The translations under genes and the position numbers were made by a program. From assembly GCF_903642205.1 (NCBI RefSeq), contig NZ_CAHJWH010000013.1, forward strand, positions 1 to 35,945: 35,945 nucleotides of DNA, read 5' to 3'. Source of the stretch: Caulobacter sp. S45 (lineage in GTDB: Bacteria > Pseudomonadota > Alphaproteobacteria > Caulobacterales > Caulobacteraceae). Below, piece by piece: positions 34,155-35,945 of this stretch; position 1 is the stretch's first letter, and each line of letters opens with the position of its first letter. Under the pieces are notes generated by a model that saw nothing but the letters and a program-made list of their open reading frames with translations, had not been told where the DNA came from and ran no database searches.

Positions 34155-35492
34155 TCAGATGTTGCCGTTCGTGTGCGTGGTCCGCGGCTTGGACGCCCCG
34201 CCCATCTTCGGCCGGCGGCGCTGCGCCGCCCAGCCGAGCAGCACCAGGGCGATCAGCGCCAGCAGGCCGATGCCCATCACGCGTCCGGCGCCGCCGGCGG
34301 ACCCAGTGGTCTTCTCGCCCAGCGTCAGGTCATGGCCTTCGCCCACCGCCGCCCGCACCGAGGCCTTCAGGGTGCCGCGGCCGGTGCCGGTCGGCGTCAC
34401 CTTCCACGTGAAGGTGGTTGGGGTGTTCAGGGTCAGGGGCTGGGTCTGCGCCTCCCCTGGCACGATGGTGTAGCCCTCGCCTGCGAGCGAAGCCATCAGG
34501 TTCACCGTGGCCGCCTGGTCCGACAGGTTCTGCTTGGCGGCCTCGGTGTGCACCGTCTGGGCGAAGTCGGCCGGGACCGTCAGGGTGACGATGGAGGCCT
34601 GGTTCGGCTCCATGTGGGCGGGTGCGGTCAGCTGGGCGCGGCTGGCGAAGGCGTCGGCCAGGCTCTGCTGCAGCGCCTGGTAGCGGTCCGCCTCGGAGGC
34701 GGATCCCATGGTGTTGACGGCGCCTGTGGTGTTGGCCGATCCGCCCGTCGCCGCGGACACCACCGCGGCATTGATCGCGGGGTGATGGTGGTGACGGTGG
34801 TGGTCCAGCGCCTGCGGCTGGGGGAGCTGTGGCCCGGCCACCTGTGACTTGGCGGCCTTCGGGTGGAACGGCGTGGCGGGCTTGTGGACGGGGACCGGCG
34901 CCTTGGCATGGGCCGGTGCGGCCATCGCATAACGCGTCATCGGCCGGTGCATGAGCGGCGCTGAGGGCGAGTACCGGCGGTGCACGCGATGATGATGGAC
35001 GGCATAGGCCGGCGGGCCATAGACGTGCATCCGGGCGTGGTGGCGGTGGTGGTGGCGCCGGCCATAGCCGCCCTCTACCCGCGCACGCTCGGGCGGGTTG
35101 GGGATCGGCTGCATGGAGGCCATGCCCACCTCGCCTTGATAGCGCTGGCCGGGGCCGGGCGGATAGCCGGCCGGCGGCATGCCATAGGCGCCGGCCGGCG
35201 GGCCGTAGCCCGGAGGCGGGCCATAACCGGGGGGCGGCCCCGCCTGGGCCATGCCGGGACCGGGTGGATAGCCCTGGGGCGGCGCATAGCCGGGGCTGCG
35301 CGTGGTCGGGCCGTAGCCGGTGGGCGCGCCCGAAAGGGTGGAGTCGTCCGGCGGCGGGGCGGCGGTCGCCTCGCGGGGGGCGGCGGAGGAGTAGGGGTGC
35401 TCTTCGCAGGCCGCCAGGGCCAGGGCCCCGCTGGTGGCGAGCGCGAGCGCTGCGAGCCTCACCCCCCTGCTGATCATCGCTCTGGTCATCAT
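34155..35492 (-). CDS. His/Pro/Tyr-rich lipoprotein with C-terminal membrane helix
   Basis: About 445 residues, no family recognised. The N-terminus is a lipoprotein signal (RLAALALATSGALALAAC, lipobox LAAC). Next comes a proline-rich stretch with GYGPPPGYGPPAG-like repeats, then several histidine clusters (GRRHHHRHHARMH, HHHRVHRRY, DHHRHHHHP). A folded domain runs over roughly the last 170 residues (SIVTLTVPADFAQTVHTEAA, then TFTWKVTPTGTGRGTLKA). Finally there is a transmembrane helix (VMGIGLLALIALVLLGWAA) with a basic tail. Acylation at one end and a membrane helix at the other is unusual. Start taken at ATG 35492 (GAGG upstream); 35489 or 35477 are possible. Metal or peptidoglycan contact is only a guess. 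Confidence 0.75.
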   Translation of the reverse strand: MMTRAMISRGVRLAALALATSGALALAACEEHPYSSAAPREATAAPPPDDSTLSGAPTGYGPTTRSPGYAPPQGYPPGPGMAQAGPPPGYGPPPGYGPPAGAYGMPPAGYPPGPGQRYQGEVGMASMQPIPNPPERARVEGGYGRRHHHRHHARMHVYGPPAYAVHHHRVHRRYSPSAPLMHRPMTRYAMAAPAHAKAPVPVHKPATPFHPKAAKSQVAGPQLPQPQALDHHRHHHHPAINAAVVSAATGGSANTTGAVNTMGSASEADRYQALQQSLADAFASRAQLTAPAHMEPNQASIVTLTVPADFAQTVHTEAAKQNLSDQAATVNLMASLAGEGYTIVPGEAQTQPLTLNTPTTFTWKVTPTGTGRGTLKASVRAAVGEGHDLTLGEKTTGSAGGAGRVMGIGLLALIALVLLGWAAQRRRPKMGGASKPRTTHTNGNI

Positions 35493-35590
35493 CCGCCTCG
35501 ACACGCCGCGCTTCGTCCACTTTGGAACGGTTACGGTTCGTTCAGCAAACCCGGCGCCAGGGCGCACCGCAAGCCGGTTCGCCTTAGGGG

Positions 35591-35608
35591 CGTGCCGCGC
35601 GCGGCACG
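35591..35608. repeat. 18-base perfect palindrome between rlmB and the lipoprotein gene
   Basis: CGTGCCGCG followed by its exact reverse complement CGCGGCACG. It begins 6 bases downstream of the rlmB stop on the minus strand. There is no T run, so it may be an incomplete terminator or a protein-binding site for the downstream lipoprotein promoter. Confidence 0.45.
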
Positions 35609-35613
35609 CGACT

Positions 35614-35945
35614 CTATTCAGCGGTTCGGCGCGGCCGCGCGGCCTCGTAGAGGGCGATGGCCGCGGCGGTGGAGACGTTCAGGCTCTCGAACCCTCCCGG
35701 CATGGGGATGGCGGCCAGCACGTCGCAATGCTCCGAAACGAGACGGCGCAGCCCCTCGCCCTCAGAGCCCAGTACCAGCACCACGGGGCCGCCGTCGAAA
35801 GCCTGCTCCAGCGTCACGTCCGCCTCGCCCGCCAGCCCCACCGTCCGCCAGCCCCGCTCGTCCAGGGCCTCCAGGGCGCGCGACAGGTTCACCACCCGCG
35901 CGCACGGCACCCGGTCCACCGCGCCCGCCGCCGCTTTGGCCAGGG
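35614..35945 (-). CDS. rlmB: TrmH/SpoU-family rRNA 2'-O-methyltransferase, C-terminal part (RlmB-like)
   Basis: Only the last 110 or so codons lie in the window; the frame is open to its right edge. The protein carries the SPOUT-class signature: AKAAAGAVDRVPCARVVNLS, then VLVLGSEGEGLRRLVSEHCD and IPMPGGFESLNVSTAAAIAL, which build the S-adenosylmethionine-binding trefoil knot. This matches RlmB, which methylates the 2'-O of G2251 in 23S rRNA, though a related TrmH-family enzyme cannot be excluded without the N-terminus. GTG at 35919 is internal, not the start. Confidence 0.88.
   Translation of the reverse strand, partial: LAKAAAGAVDRVPCARVVNLSRALEALDERGWRTVGLAGEADVTLEQAFDGGPVVLVLGSEGEGLRRLVSEHCDVLAAIPMPGGFESLNVSTAAAIALYEAARPRRTAE

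Noticed and set aside
1-35945. tRNA genes, CRISPR arrays, insertion sequences or prophage remnants
   Set aside because: Scanning the gaps gave no cloverleaf-like segment, no regularly spaced direct repeats and no transposase, integrase or phage protein.

Overview
The window is about 36 kb of very GC-rich (roughly 70%) bacterial chromosome. Codon use, gene families and local gene orders (ispH-thrB-rnhA, DUF1285-Nudix, nth beside DUF2244, a candidate serC leader in front of serC-serA) point to an alphaproteobacterium. The family is most likely Caulobacteraceae, perhaps Phenylobacterium; that placement is inference. I see no rRNA, tRNA, CRISPR array, insertion sequence, phage gene or plasmid function. 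No gap without a gene exceeds 300 bases. The window cuts two genes: a metallophosphoesterase on the left and an RlmB-type rRNA methyltransferase on the right.

Layout. 1-3.8 kb, plus strand: secreted-type metallophosphoesterase, a clan GH-A glycosidase-like protein, and the coupled pair DUF1285 / CoA-pyrophosphatase Nudix. 3.8-6.7 kb, minus strand: peroxiredoxin, exported YceI, membrane-anchored YceI and Sua5-type threonylcarbamoyl-AMP synthase. 6.8-7.4 kb: YqgE/AlgH, divergent from the peroxiredoxin, followed by intergenic repeat hairpins. 7.5-11.3 kb, minus: the compact operon ispH-GST-thrB-rnhA-GNAT. 11.4-14.8 kb, plus: an unknown secreted protein coupled to argS, then gcvH and a small membrane protein. 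15-16.9 kb, minus: class I PHA synthase. 17-19 kb, plus: a small lipoprotein-like gene coupled to hom. 19-21.7 kb, minus: pentapeptide-repeat protein, Ada-like regulator/methyltransferase and DUF2244 protein. 21.7-22.5 kb, plus: nth. 22.5-25 kb, minus: a GT2-GT4 fusion glycosyltransferase. 25.1-26.8 kb, plus: thiD-phzF. 26.8-27.2 kb, minus: two tiny exported His/Tyr-rich proteins. 27.4-30.9 kb, plus: leader RNA, serC, a composite intergenic repeat, serA and a GNAT. 30.9-34 kb, minus: putA. 34.1-35.5 kb, minus: a His/Pro-rich lipoprotein with a C-terminal membrane helix and a strong intrinsic terminator. The right edge is rlmB.

Functionally this is mostly core metabolism. Homoserine/threonine synthesis (hom, thrB), serine synthesis (serC, serA), glycine cleavage (gcvH), proline catabolism (putA), isoprenoid (ispH) and thiamine (thiD) genes sit beside DNA/RNA maintenance genes (nth, ada, rnhA, argS, sua5, rlmB). 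The least explained content is in the envelope: two His-rich exported microproteins, the His-rich dual-anchor lipoprotein, the small exported proteins coupled to argS and hom, and the fused glycosyltransferase. I find no obvious defence, secretion or secondary-metabolite system. The best leads for something undescribed are those envelope genes and the leader RNA.
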